A DNA stretch of 64,000 nucleotides from Salmonella enterica subsp. enterica serovar Typhimurium str. LT2 (GTDB taxonomy: Bacteria > Pseudomonadota > Gammaproteobacteria > Enterobacterales > Enterobacteriaceae). Positions within the stretch are counted from its first letter, which is position 1; every line of letters begins with the position of its first letter. Positions 26,790-38,000 of this stretch are shown piece after piece. The position numbers and the translations under genes are program-made. The stretch is taken from positions 4,712,001 to 4,776,000 of the forward strand of contig NC_003197.2 of the NCBI RefSeq assembly GCF_000006945.2, written 5' to 3'. The notes beneath the pieces were generated by a model. It was not told the DNA's origin. It was given only the letters and a program-made list of their open reading frames with translations, and did no database searches.

Positions 26790-29393
26790 TTAAAAGAAAT
26801 CATCCTGAAATGCCAGATCGATAATCACAGGGTACTTCTGGTAACCCGTTTCCGTTTGTGCATCTTCCAGTATCAGCCAGTATTCATTACGGCGATTGAA
26901 ATTCGCGCCAATCAGCTTCAGCGTCACGTCACGCACGCGTTTTTCCATTGTGTTGTTATCGCTGTCAAAGCAGATTCGCTCTTTACCGGATACCACATTA
27001 TTGGCGTTATCGACGATGAAGATGTTCAGAGTACGTGGTTCGTATAACTCACCTACCGGATGGGTTTGCAGCAGGCTGACTTTATCAATGTTATTGACGA
27101 GTTTGATCAGCGGATGATGCTTGACGATGTCTACCGGACGACGCTGAGGTTGCTTCTCGGCAGCCGTTTTCTGCAGTGCTTTCACCTGCAATACGGGAAC
27201 GCAGACTTCCTGTAGCATGGCGCCACCATGGACAAACCGCGCGCCGCCCGAGAAATGGAAACGCTGGATCCCTTTCGGGATCAGGAACTCGCTGTTATCG
27301 CTGACGCCTGCGGTATCCGCCACTTTTCCTTTCCAGCAAAAATCATCGGCAGGAAGCTGATGACCGATAATAAAGCGTTTGTGGTTTTTAATCGTATTGT
27401 CTGGCTTGATCTGCAGCGTGGTTTTATCCTGGCCGGAAAGGGGCTGCTGCTGGAACAGGAAACCGTGGTCCGCCGTGACGATAATCCGTGTACCGTGGAG
27501 ACGGTTTATTACACGAGTCACTAAATCCTTCAGTTCAACCACCGCGTTACGGCACGCTTCGAAGGTCTTCTCCTCCGTCGATGCGCTGTCACCCATGGCA
27601 TCAATGGTGTTATGCCAGATATAAACGACTTCGTAATCGCGAATAAGATCTCGTCCTTGCTGATTTTTCCATTTCAGCAGATCGTCCGATTTTACTGCCA
27701 TCCCTTTATATTTCTTCAGAATGGTATCGCGGTTAGGCGTACCTGAGGTGGATAACCCGTCCGCATAAACGATGTCACCACTACCCGGTTGGTAGCATAT
27801 CTCGTCATGGGGCAGCAATGCCGCCATTCCCAGCTGGGTATAGCTGGGTAACACGCCCAACTGGGAACGCAGTTCGGCAGTAAAGCGTTTCTCGGTATTG
27901 ATCTGGTTGCCCAGCTCTTCTGCCACTTCATAACGCAGCGCGTCGGAGATAATCACGAATACGCGCTTGATTTGTGGATTGTTAAACTGCGGCTTAACCA
28001 CCTCATTGTAGAAGTTCTGCTGCCGTGGTACGCCCGCAATACGCCACTCCTGCATACGGTTTTCGGTTTCCAGAACCTTATTCCAGCTCCGGCTTAATTC
28101 TGCCAGGTACCAGTTGGAATACAGCGCTTCGATATAGTCATCCAGGCTTTTCAGGATCATTGCGCCTTTGCTGTGAACCAACAGCGCGTATTCGTTAAAC
28201 AGGCGGTAGGCCTGGTCAAAGCGGAACAGCTCCTCGCAGTACGCTTTCCAGAACGTTGCGCTGTCCTGATAGTGGAAACCATCAATATGACGATTACGCA
28301 GATTCAGCAACCGTTCGGCCTGACGCAGTGCATCGTAAATAGCGCAGTATTCCTGACGCGTCTGGCACCAGTATTTGCTCTGACGTTCAGACAGAAGCTT
28401 CTTAAAGGCTTCACGGTCTAGCGTGGTGCTCTCTTCCAGAAGCTGCGTCACCAGCGCATGAATGATGGTCTGTTCAATGCTCAGCGTGGTTTCGCACTCG
28501 TGCAGATCATACGGCGAGCTGAGACGGTACTGGTCTTCTGGTCGCAGCGCATCCTGCATCTGCTGTGCGCAATAATCATAGGCTTCTTTGTAGCGACGGT
28601 CGGCGCGCCAGGTGACCATAAAGGCCAGCGCGGAGGCTCTGCCTGACGGCGTGGCCAGCACGTTTTTTTCCAGCCATTCGCGTTTCTGCGGATCAGCCTG
28701 CGCGGAAAGATCGGTACAGAACAGCTTGAGGATCAGGTTTTCCAGGGTCGGATGCTCGGCCTGATAGCCCATTTCCTGATTCAGAATGTCCCACAGAACG
28801 CCTTCCAGGTCGTGGCGTTTCAGCATCGCCAGCGTGTTTTCCAGGTCGCTGTCGTCATCTTTCTGCTGATTAACGTATTGGGTAATCAGGCTGAACAGAA
28901 TCTCTTCCGTTTTTGCTGTTTTTACGCCAGCGATGACCGCAACCATCTTCTTATCAAGAGAAGCTTCGTTTTCTTGCTCAGTGACCAGGCCTTTCAAGGC
29001 AGAAAGACGTTTAGTGCTGAAAAATGCCTTCCGGCGTTGAATGTGCTCGCGTAGGCCAAGCTGTGGAATACCTAATGTATTCAGCGTAATGGCGGCGAAA
29101 TCGGCGTGGAACTCCGTACTATAAAGACGAATATCCAATAGCCAGTCGAACTCTTTTGGGGGGGCATCGTGGGGGAACCACAGCAAAAACTGCTGTTCCG
29201 GCTCGTCGATTTCAATGCGCTTTTTAACCGCCAGCTGCGACTGGTCGGTCATATCAAGCAGCGTGACGTTTTCGAGTTCGAGGTTATCCAGCTCTTCGAG
29301 GAAACGCTTATCGGGATCGTGCCAGAAAACGATGCGATGTTCGGCGAATTTTGCTTTAAGGCCGGCAATAAATTCCTGATTTTGCAAGGTCAC
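26790..29393 (-). CDS. pglZ: BREX alkaline-phosphatase-fold protein PglZ
   Basis: 867 residues. The C-terminal half carries the alkaline phosphatase/sulfatase-like metal core: VFVIISDALRYEVAEELG (~478-495; metal Asp) and VTADHGFLFQQQP (~638; Asp-His ligands). PglZ is a defining BREX gene, required for both exclusion and PglX-dependent methylation in E. coli-type BREX. Its ATG overlaps the ariB stop by 4 bp (ATGA), so the inserted PARIS genes and pglZ are translationally coupled. brxL follows after 10 bp. Confidence 0.95.
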   Translation of the reverse strand: MTLQNQEFIAGLKAKFAEHRIVFWHDPDKRFLEELDNLELENVTLLDMTDQSQLAVKKRIEIDEPEQQFLLWFPHDAPPKEFDWLLDIRLYSTEFHADFAAITLNTLGIPQLGLREHIQRRKAFFSTKRLSALKGLVTEQENEASLDKKMVAVIAGVKTAKTEEILFSLITQYVNQQKDDDSDLENTLAMLKRHDLEGVLWDILNQEMGYQAEHPTLENLILKLFCTDLSAQADPQKREWLEKNVLATPSGRASALAFMVTWRADRRYKEAYDYCAQQMQDALRPEDQYRLSSPYDLHECETTLSIEQTIIHALVTQLLEESTTLDREAFKKLLSERQSKYWCQTRQEYCAIYDALRQAERLLNLRNRHIDGFHYQDSATFWKAYCEELFRFDQAYRLFNEYALLVHSKGAMILKSLDDYIEALYSNWYLAELSRSWNKVLETENRMQEWRIAGVPRQQNFYNEVVKPQFNNPQIKRVFVIISDALRYEVAEELGNQINTEKRFTAELRSQLGVLPSYTQLGMAALLPHDEICYQPGSGDIVYADGLSTSGTPNRDTILKKYKGMAVKSDDLLKWKNQQGRDLIRDYEVVYIWHNTIDAMGDSASTEEKTFEACRNAVVELKDLVTRVINRLHGTRIIVTADHGFLFQQQPLSGQDKTTLQIKPDNTIKNHKRFIIGHQLPADDFCWKGKVADTAGVSDNSEFLIPKGIQRFHFSGGARFVHGGAMLQEVCVPVLQVKALQKTAAEKQPQRRPVDIVKHHPLIKLVNNIDKVSLLQTHPVGELYEPRTLNIFIVDNANNVVSGKERICFDSDNNTMEKRVRDVTLKLIGANFNRRNEYWLILEDAQTETGYQKYPVIIDLAFQDDFF

Positions 29394-30202
29394 AATCCCA
29401 TTTCATTCCAGATAAAAGTTAAATCGTCAGGTACGGGTAACGTGCGGAACAGATCTTTTTGACGTTGTTCACGAGCCCGCTGACCCAAAAGCTGGGTTAG
29501 CAAGGGGTCAATTGCCTGTTCGAAAAACATTTTACCATGAAAGCACTGTGTTAATTGCGTCGTTGGGGAGCGTGCGGCGATGTTAGTTTTTTGCGTTTGT
29601 ATCTGGGCTAACAAGACATCGGGATCCAGATGCTGGCTCCACTGCCGTAAGCATTGTTCAACTTCAGCATCATTCTGTGCTGTATTAAGATCATGAAACG
29701 CAGTATTAAAACCGGCAGCGCGCAGCCGTTCCCAAAGAGGATGGATAACATTCCAAAGTGCGGCATGGTTCCGCCATTGAGGTAAAACATCATGAACGGC
29801 CTGGATAAATGCCTGTATGCCGCCATTGATCGCCTGCTGATGTTTTGGCTGAAACACCAGCCAAAGTTCTTCCGGCGCGATCAGATAACTTTCAATACAA
29901 AAACGCGGAAGAACCAGTAGATTAGCTAGATTTCGACGCTTTTCAGCGATCTGCACGTCAGTCCATGCGTCACGATCAACCACGCCCAGCCAGTTGGCTT
30001 CAAGGGCTAACGCCTCAAGCACATTTTTCTTAGAACCTGCTGGTGCAAGGATCCAATCTTGTTCCCATGCCGGAAATTTTCTGCTGAGGAAATTCTGGAA
30101 AGCCGTGACATCATCTGTACCTTCAACCAGCAGTACCCGTCTGCCGGTTGTGGCCACTTTTTGTTCTTTAATGTCCCGAATAATTTGCTTAACGCTGGCC
30201 AT
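29390..30202 (-). CDS. ariB: PARIS effector AriB (TOPRIM-like, DUF4435)
   Basis: About 270 residues. The TOPRIM-like nuclease core shows LLVEGTDDVTAF (Glu at ~27, T-D-D at ~29-31) and the acidic turn VVDRDAW (~79). In PARIS, AriB is held inactive by AriA and released when a phage anti-restriction protein such as Ocr is sensed; it then cleaves tRNA and arrests growth. I prefer the third in-frame ATG (30202) because AAGGA lies 8 nt ahead; ATGs at 30220 and 30211 are possible. It overlaps the ariA 3' end and the pglZ 5' end, sitting inside the BREX operon. Confidence 0.88.
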   Translation of the reverse strand: MASVKQIIRDIKEQKVATTGRRVLLVEGTDDVTAFQNFLSRKFPAWEQDWILAPAGSKKNVLEALALEANWLGVVDRDAWTDVQIAEKRRNLANLLVLPRFCIESYLIAPEELWLVFQPKHQQAINGGIQAFIQAVHDVLPQWRNHAALWNVIHPLWERLRAAGFNTAFHDLNTAQNDAEVEQCLRQWSQHLDPDVLLAQIQTQKTNIAARSPTTQLTQCFHGKMFFEQAIDPLLTQLLGQRAREQRQKDLFRTLPVPDDLTFIWNEMGL

Positions 30203-31280
30203 TTTCCGCATCCTTGCCATCGGTTAAATCAATCCGCAATCCCATGTTGTCATAACGTTGCCAGATATCCGTTGCGTGTGAAGTCATCACAAGCTGACCA
30301 TTTTTCCTGGCAACGATGTTCTCAATGGATGCCAGCAACGGCGATATCAGGGACGGATGCAGATGCAGATCCGGCTCATCAATGAGTACAACACCGCCGG
30401 GCTGTAGCCAGCGTTGTACCGTAAACAGCATAATCAGCACCTGATGTTCGCCGGAGCTAAGCGCATCTAACGAATGATCATTCCCTGAATCCAGTAGGAC
30501 ACGTTGCCGCTGTCCTGGATGAATTTCAGCTTCGATACGTTTACCGCTGAAGAACTGGTTTAGCGTGGCGATCATTTCAGGATATTCACCGGGCATGGTT
30601 GCCTTCATATTGAAGAGCGACGATTCAAGCTGACCTTTCCAGTTATCGTTCACTTCATAGGTTGCCAGCCAGGCTTGAGTTGAATCATCCGGGGACAGGC
30701 TGCCGATATCTTTTTGCGGGCGAACCCAGCGGCGCGCTTCGGCATCCAGGTAAACCAGATTAGGCATATCAACACTTGGTCCCTTCAGTACAAGCCGTTG
30801 ATACTGGCTACTCCAGTGACTCCACCAGTTCTTATAGGGAAGAAAAAAGTGTTCCGATGACGTAAAAACGGTCGTCTCTGGCGTTGTTCCCTTTGTTCTG
30901 CTTACCGTTTCCCCGAGCCAGTAGACCTGTGGGTATTTCTCTTTTAGTTGTACTAAAAATGCCTCTGAGCCAAGAAATAGCCCTATTTGGTCCTCCGATT
31001 TTGGCGAAAAGGAATCGAGAATCATCGCGCAGCTGGCATCCCAGCGATAGAACCAGGTATAAGATTCATCTTTGATATTCAGGCGCGTACCCGTGCCCAG
31101 CCAATGCCCAAAGGCGCGCCATAATAAGGAAATGGCTCGTAACAGCGTCGATTTACCGCAGCCGTTTGGCCCGGTAATCAGGACATTGGATTCTATCTCG
31201 CCTGACCAGTCGTTTTCAAAACGAATTTCACCGTCGGGCAGCGGTCCGACGGATTGCGTATAAATCGCCGCTATTTTCAT
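30189..31280 (-). CDS. ariA: PARIS sensor ATPase AriA (AAA15/ABC-type)
   Basis: 363 residues with the SMC/OLD-like ABC ATPase set: Walker A ITGPNGCGKST (~35-45), signature ALSSGEHQVLIML (~275-288), Walker B GGVVLIDEPDLHLHPS (~295-310) and switch His MTSHATDIW (~335). AriA forms the cage that binds AriB and detects phage anti-restriction proteins. Its ATG shares one base with the pglX stop, and its 3' end overlaps ariB. PARIS embedded between pglX and pglZ of a BREX locus has been described in Salmonella, which fits. Confidence 0.9.
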   Translation of the reverse strand: MKIAAIYTQSVGPLPDGEIRFENDWSGEIESNVLITGPNGCGKSTLLRAISLLWRAFGHWLGTGTRLNIKDESYTWFYRWDASCAMILDSFSPKSEDQIGLFLGSEAFLVQLKEKYPQVYWLGETVSRTKGTTPETTVFTSSEHFFLPYKNWWSHWSSQYQRLVLKGPSVDMPNLVYLDAEARRWVRPQKDIGSLSPDDSTQAWLATYEVNDNWKGQLESSLFNMKATMPGEYPEMIATLNQFFSGKRIEAEIHPGQRQRVLLDSGNDHSLDALSSGEHQVLIMLFTVQRWLQPGGVVLIDEPDLHLHPSLISPLLASIENIVARKNGQLVMTSHATDIWQRYDNMGLRIDLTDGKDAENGQR

Positions 31281-34200
31281 TAAATAATCTCCGGTGCATT
31301 GCCGGTAATGGCTTTCACATCCGCCAGCAGATCGCCAAACTTACCGTAGTTAACCTTAACGCCGTCGTCGAGATCAATACTGATTCTCATATCAGCATAG
31401 TGGCGCAGGCGATCGTCGAAGCTGCGCAGTTCGTTGAATTTTTTGCTCAGGCTATCACGCTCACGTTTCAGGCGGGTGGCTTCGCCGCCTGAGGCTCCAT
31501 CGACCTGTTCGTTCAGGCGATCGATATTGGCCTGATAGCGCGCCAGCAGCGGCACTACATATTCGGTACGCATTCTCGCCAGCGTCGCATCGTTGTAGCG
31601 ATGCAGATAGACCAGGCACTCAAACGCTTTCTCTTTACCGGAGCTGAACAGCCAGTATATCGGACGCTTTTTATACATCTTCATATGATCTTTCCAGAAC
31701 TGAGTGGAAAGATAGCGGCGGATGGTATCCAGCGCAGATTCGCCTTTTTTTGGTTTTATCGCGTATAAACAGAGGCTTTCGGCGATAAATTCGAGATTTT
31801 CCTGCAAGTGTTCTTCGCCCCAAACGGTGCGAACAAACTCTTTGACGCGAGAGGTAACGTCATCGTCAAACCACTCGTCATCCATCAGCGGCAGGATACC
31901 GTCATTGTCAGCCGGGAAGGTTTTGTACGCGTCTTCAGCGACCAGTTCGGCAAAGCCTTTATTGCCTTCATGGGCATAGACCAGTCCTTCGCGATCGAGG
32001 GAGTAGCGGCCCATCATGCAGCCGATGATGTAGCTTAAGATATCTATAGTGATATCAGTGTAATACTTATTGGTTAGATCGGTATGATCTTGAATATTTT
32101 TATATCGATAGTTTGGATTACATAGTAGAGTTATTTCACTTTGCAATACAGCTTTAATTATAGTTTTGTCAAGTTGTAATTTATCTATAAAAATATTATT
32201 TATAGTATTTTCTATTAGGAGAAGTGTTTCGACTAACTTGATATTTGTATTGATTTTTTGTTTGTAGATATTCCGTAGCAATTGAGTTGAATTGTGTTCA
32301 AGCAATGGTGAACAAACATAATCCCATGATTGCTCTTGAGAGTCCCAGTCATTTTTAGCTATTTCAATAGCATTGGTGACTAATTCGATAATTTCATCTT
32401 CAATTTCTGGATATGGTACTGAGGCTAATTCACCACTAGTAAAGCTAAGTGTGGGGGCTAGTATTGATAAATAATGGTTTACAACCGGAGTGCACATTAA
32501 TCCCGCAGCGTAAAGCAACTCATTTTTGTTATTTGAAAAGCCGCAACGGCCTGTATCATCAAAAACAAACCCTTTTGGACGATATCTCACGCAAAAATTA
32601 CCTTGGCTTATTTTTGACCATGTTATGCCTTCTCTAAAGTAATACTCATCATTTCTTACGGCAGAGCGAGTTTTGCCATTCTCAAATTTAAAATTTCGTA
32701 TTTCGTAACCATTATTTTCCCAATTTACAACTATTTCGTTATTACCATACCACTTTCGATATTCACCTCCACTACTACAAGGAAACCATTTGATATTATG
32801 AATGTCGATTTTTGTATTTGATTCTTTATTTGTGATAAGGGTTTTTTTTATTGAAACCTCGTACCAATATCTTTGAAATTTAATATTGTCACCGGTGGAC
32901 ATGCCTGCTTTTAATGCTATTTTTTCTCCAAGTTTTTTATGGTGGCGAAAAGATAATAGACTCGGTAAGTCTATCCAATATGCTATTGGCATTCCTGGTA
33001 TGTTTTTAAAATCATGCTGTGTAAATTTATCAAATATATTTTTCCTTAGAAGTAGATCGCTTTTCTTTACTTCTTCCCTACCATCTATAAGTCTAAAAAA
33101 TACAGGTTGGTAACGTTCGGAGTGTTGGTTTTTAATCACCCAGGCAGTTGTCTGTACAACCTCTCCAGAAATTTGCCCAAAAGCCCGAGCTCCCAAATGT
33201 GCCATCGTAATAAATGTTTTATTGTCCAATAACCAGTTACGTAGTGCTTCATAACTTGACAAAAACATCCATGATTGCATATTGACTTGAGCATTAAACC
33301 CATTTTCTTTAAGCAAAGAAAATGCATTCTGCATAAACATTGCAAACAAATCAGCTTTACTATCCGGGAAGTTATTTTTGGCAAACTCTTTCAGCTCACT
33401 ATTCATTCCCTTGCCACCCATATACGGCGGATTCGCCACTACCGCATCATACCGCTGCGCCAGGATCCACGCCTGCTGAATATACGGAATAAACGCTTTC
33501 GCCGCTGCCTTCTGCTGGAAATCGCCTTCCTGCTCCATGCGATATAGCGCTTCGAGAAACGCCTTCAGTTCCGCCTCTTCTTCCTGTGGCACCTGGATCA
33601 GCGAGCCCAGCGTTTTGGCGTTCACAAAGCGCTTCAGCGTGCGCATCAGCAGCTGATATTCTGCGCTGTCGGTATGGGCTAATGCTGTATTTTCGGCAAA
33701 CATATCCCCCATGCTACCAGTCTGGTTCTGCTGGTGGAAGTTCAGCTGCTGCCACAGCTTAGCAATATCCAGATGCAGGCTCTCCTGCAGGGAGACAATA
33801 TTCAGACGCACGTCGCGGGTGAATATCCGGCGGTCATCCTGACGGGCCATCATTAATAAGGCAAAGCCGGAAAGCTGGGCAGCACGGTCGTCAATGTCGA
33901 GACCAAAAATATTATTTTCCAGAATTAGCTGTGGAATATCGCGGGCGCGATAGCCGCGCTCTTCATAGATATTTTTCAGCACATTATAGACTTCAATCAG
34001 AATATGCCCGGAGCCGCAGGCCGGGTCGAGTACTTTGATGCTTTCCGGTTCAATACTGGCAGGTGTAATGGCGGCCAGCTGCGCCTGCACTTCTGGCGTC
34101 TGTTCGGCTGGCTCAATGTAGTAGTCCATTTTGCCTTTCAGCGGCGAATCCGGGTAGGTCTGCAACCACTGGCGGCCGACGGAGTTCTGTACCAGATACT

Positions 34201-34957
34201 GCACAATCCAGTTTGGGGTAAACAGCTGGGTGGCGGCAGGAATATCTTCGCTCTTCACCACCTTACCGATAACCGCATCTTTTTTCTCAGAGATATAGAA
34301 CTGATACAGCCAGCCGATAACCTCAACTTCTTGCCAGTCTTCTTCCGGAATACCGTCCACCAGACCGCGTAGAATGGAGTCGGTGCGGGTCAGGTTATCC
34401 GGCAGCAGTAGTTCAGCTTCATCGTCCACAGCTTCAAACAGGAACGGCATCGCGCGGTGCAGGGCGTGGCACTGGGCCAGCAGCAGTTCACGGTAGATGG
34501 CTTCGTCCTGGTTGCCGGAAAGCTTCATCTCGACCAGCTGCGCCTTTTTCTCTGGTAGTAATGCTTCCGCGACTTCCGGTACGTGGTCCAGCACTTCAAA
34601 GCCTGTCGGGTTATCCGGGTGCGAGAGCATGTGGAAGCCGTGGTCAAGATAACCGTGGATTTCCATATAACGAATGGCGCACAGGCGGTTGAACCAGGTG
34701 TAGGCACAGTGCTCAACCAGCACGTCAAAGCCCTGCTCGCGGGCGCGTTTTACCAGACGATCGCGGCGGGTGAGGGTGGATTTGGGGTAGTCGAACTGAC
34801 CATAGCGCATGGTTTCGCCGACGAGCTCGGCATCCGCAATTTGCAGATTGCCTTTTTTATCAGCGGAAATCCCCAGCGTGGTTAGCTTTTGGATCACCGC
34901 ATCGCGGAACTGGTTACGGGCCTGTGGAGCGTATTTTTTGATGTTATTGGTATTCAT
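31280..34957 (-). CDS. pglX: BREX adenine-N6 methyltransferase PglX
   Basis: 1225 residues. The SAM motif is LDPACGSGHILIE (~309-321), motif IV is NPPYMGG (~507-513), and a long specificity region and helical C-terminus follow. PglX methylates one strand of an asymmetric 6-bp site and marks self DNA; the S. Typhimurium LT2 homologue is reported for GATCAG, but the specificity here cannot be read off. Codons for residues ~520-970 (about 32040-33400) are far richer in A+T than the flanks, matching the target-recognition region. The frame is uninterrupted. It is followed directly by ariA (1-bp overlap) and lies 45 bp after brxC. Confidence 0.95.
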   Translation of the reverse strand: MNTNNIKKYAPQARNQFRDAVIQKLTTLGISADKKGNLQIADAELVGETMRYGQFDYPKSTLTRRDRLVKRAREQGFDVLVEHCAYTWFNRLCAIRYMEIHGYLDHGFHMLSHPDNPTGFEVLDHVPEVAEALLPEKKAQLVEMKLSGNQDEAIYRELLLAQCHALHRAMPFLFEAVDDEAELLLPDNLTRTDSILRGLVDGIPEEDWQEVEVIGWLYQFYISEKKDAVIGKVVKSEDIPAATQLFTPNWIVQYLVQNSVGRQWLQTYPDSPLKGKMDYYIEPAEQTPEVQAQLAAITPASIEPESIKVLDPACGSGHILIEVYNVLKNIYEERGYRARDIPQLILENNIFGLDIDDRAAQLSGFALLMMARQDDRRIFTRDVRLNIVSLQESLHLDIAKLWQQLNFHQQNQTGSMGDMFAENTALAHTDSAEYQLLMRTLKRFVNAKTLGSLIQVPQEEEAELKAFLEALYRMEQEGDFQQKAAAKAFIPYIQQAWILAQRYDAVVANPPYMGGKGMNSELKEFAKNNFPDSKADLFAMFMQNAFSLLKENGFNAQVNMQSWMFLSSYEALRNWLLDNKTFITMAHLGARAFGQISGEVVQTTAWVIKNQHSERYQPVFFRLIDGREEVKKSDLLLRKNIFDKFTQHDFKNIPGMPIAYWIDLPSLLSFRHHKKLGEKIALKAGMSTGDNIKFQRYWYEVSIKKTLITNKESNTKIDIHNIKWFPCSSGGEYRKWYGNNEIVVNWENNGYEIRNFKFENGKTRSAVRNDEYYFREGITWSKISQGNFCVRYRPKGFVFDDTGRCGFSNNKNELLYAAGLMCTPVVNHYLSILAPTLSFTSGELASVPYPEIEDEIIELVTNAIEIAKNDWDSQEQSWDYVCSPLLEHNSTQLLRNIYKQKINTNIKLVETLLLIENTINNIFIDKLQLDKTIIKAVLQSEITLLCNPNYRYKNIQDHTDLTNKYYTDITIDILSYIIGCMMGRYSLDREGLVYAHEGNKGFAELVAEDAYKTFPADNDGILPLMDDEWFDDDVTSRVKEFVRTVWGEEHLQENLEFIAESLCLYAIKPKKGESALDTIRRYLSTQFWKDHMKMYKKRPIYWLFSSGKEKAFECLVYLHRYNDATLARMRTEYVVPLLARYQANIDRLNEQVDGASGGEATRLKRERDSLSKKFNELRSFDDRLRHYADMRISIDLDDGVKVNYGKFGDLLADVKAITGNAPEII

Positions 34958-35002
34958 AGAAAATCCTGCAAAGGGCAGCAGAGCGCTGCCCTGAAATGGG
35001 GG

Positions 35003-38000
35003 TTACTGAAGACGAATCCGGTCACCTGCCTCAATAGCTGCCAGCAGCGAAGTACGAAGCGTATCCAGCGCTTTTTCCACCTGTTCGGCGGTTTCCAGCA
35101 CTTCGCCACCGGTGGCTTTGCGCATCTCGCTGGCGACATTCACCAGATGCGTTTTTTTCGGTACCGGTTGGATAACGGGTTTCTCTACCACAACATAAGT
35201 CTGTTGTGACTCGGCCGCGCGTTTAGCTTCATTCGCTGCTCGTAACTGGGCTTCCTGCTTTTTACGCAGCTCGTCGATCCACTGGTTAATCTTCTTCTCG
35301 GCATCCGTTTGCAGTGCCATTGTTTCTTGCTGTTCCGCCAGAATTTCCGGAATTGACTGGCTGACCTCGGCACGTTTTCTGGCTTTTTGCATCGGCAGCA
35401 GAACGCTGTTTTGCAGCTCTGACGTGGCATGCGCTTCCTGCAAGCGTTGACGGCTTTCCTCAATGCGGGCGTCAATGCGTTCAAGGGCGTGCTGGCGGTG
35501 CTGTTCCACTAACTGATGATTGACGTTCTGGACCTGTTCAATCAGTGGTGTGATGCGATTGAGATGCTTATAAGGTTCCGGCATCTGCCAGATGTTTTCC
35601 AGCTCGCCCAGTGCTTTTACCGCCACGGCGTCTTTTTCCAGCGCGCTGCGGTTGGATTTAAAGCTGCCGTTCAGCGCCGCGCCTAGTTTTTGCCAGGTAG
35701 CAAACTGCTTGCGGTAGAAATCGACCAAATTTTCACGATCTTCACTGAAATCCAGAAGCTCATTGACCTGGCTGGTGACCTTCTCAATCAGGGCAAAATC
35801 TTCTTTTTCACTCAGAATGGAATTCAGCAGGCGCAGGCCTGACTCAATCTCATCTTTACCTGGATTGTTTCCACCTTCCGCTTTCGCTTTGAAGACATTC
35901 AGCTCTTGCTTCCAGTCATTGAAGACCTGGCGGATATGTTCAACCAGGGCCGGTTCTTCACGTTCGCTAAACGGCTGTTGGGCAATTTCCGCCATAGTTT
36001 GTGCGGCCTTACGAATTTGCGATTCGTCGTGACGGCGAATTTTGTGCAGACGCAGCTCGCTGTGGCGACGGCTGTTATTAAACAGCTCCCACACCTGCTT
36101 ACGCTCGATATTGTTATTCTGCTGGCTGAAGCTGAATTTGCCTTTGCGCGCCAGACGGGCAACCAGCAGCTTCACTTCTTCTTCCGGCCATCCATAAGGA
36201 CGGCGGGCAAAGTGGTTCAGAATATCGCGTAAATAAACCGGCTTATTGAACTCGATATTCATGCTGACCCAGGTTTCTACTTCGCGCATCGCGTCGGGGT
36301 TGGATTCCTCCAGTTCGCCCAGATCCAGCTCCGCATCATTCTCCACCGTGAGTAGTGCATGGATTTCACGTGCGATATCACCGTTGAACGGGCGCAGCAT
36401 TTTCAGCTTGGCAAACGTGTTTTCAATCACATAGCGGCAAGCTTCATCCACGATGCTGGATGGCGTCGAAGATTTCTTCGGTAAGCGCTCGCCAATCGCC
36501 CAGACGTCAGCTTCGGCAATAAGCGACTCCAGCTGAACGCGGAGCATTTTCTCGCGAACGCTGTTCTCACGGGCTTTTTCTGAAAGCAGACTGGCTTGTT
36601 CCGGTCGCTGACCTGCGTTGTCCCTGAGGAATTTTTCCGTTTGGACGACCAAATCAATATCGGTCCAGGTCCGGGCATCGGCAGGTAAACGAATTAAAAT
36701 GCAGCCGTCTCCCTCAGAGGTGTATGGGCGGCATGCCGCGTCGTTGTCATAGAAATCATAGGTCGGATCTTTTGGCGTGAGGATCTTTACCACCAGATCG
36801 TTAAGCATTGCGCCGTCTAACGGGTGCCCGTTCAGGAAGCGGCTGATATCAAAGTCCTGCTTATTTGCCGGATAGCGATACTTCCGGTTTTTCAGAATGT
36901 CATCAAAGATGATCGAGGCCAGTTTCTTGTTGATCGCGGAGAAGTCGACTTCGACGTTACGGATCTCGTTCTCGATCTCTTTTTCTTCGTTGGTCAGAAA
37001 CACGTATTTGTCTTCAACACGTGCAATCAACATTTCTCGTTCCAGCTTATTCAGGCTTTTTTCAACGCGACGGCGTAGTTCGACTTTATCGGTATCGATT
37101 TTGTCTATCGAAAGGGTAACCAGGTTATCTAATGTACTTTTCAGCACATCGACGTAGCGGATCAGGAACAGTGTTTTCAGTAAGTTGCCATCGAACTCAT
37201 CAAGAATGCCATTCTGGCAGGCCTGAGTGATGGTGCGGCTGACGGCCGGCTCCAGGAAGCTTTCAATCGCGGCATAAAAACGCCAGAAGGGAACCAGAGA
37301 ATCCAGACCCTGCGGGGAGATCTGCTGTGCCGCAGTCTGGAAGGCTTCTAACTGTGAGCGTTCACCCATGGCTAACTGTTTACCGGCGGCACCTTTGGTC
37401 CGGATAGACTCAAAAACCTTCTGCAGAATCTGGTAGTGCCACGGGACAAACGGGTAGTTATCAATAAATTCTTCTTCGCTGGTGTAGGGGCGCAAAGAAG
37501 CGGTGGTTGTGGGATCAAAAGCAAGCTGGTTACGTAGAATGTCGCCTTTTTCCTGCCAGACTTTCGCCAGCGCGGGTTTTGCGGCATCGGTTTTCACCAG
37601 CAAACGTTTTTGGATAACTTCGGAGGTGTTGGAGCTTGAAAGCTGCAAACGGGTAGAGAAACGGCCTTGAATTTTAGAGAAATCTTGTCCGTCACGGCTG
37701 CTCATCCCACCAATGGCCGCATTAATATCCGCCTGGGAAGTAACAATAACCCATGCGCGTCCACCACAGATAACACCCAGATTTTCAGTGATAGTCTGCA
37801 GCTTCAACATCATCTGCGTATTTTTACCGATGAACTGGCCGACTTCATCCACCATGAAGAGGATATTTTTGCCGTTTTCATCCAGCCACTCTTTGACCCA
37901 CTGGCAAAAATTATTGATATCTAATGGGAAATTCTTATCCAGCTGTTCCACCCATTGACGCGAAGCGTCAACGCTTTGACCGGTGGCCTGGCTTAGGGCT

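Noticed and set aside
32040..33400. AT-rich part of pglX considered as a sign of decay or insertion of a separate gene
   Set aside because: The reading frame is continuous through it, and the position fits the target-recognition region.
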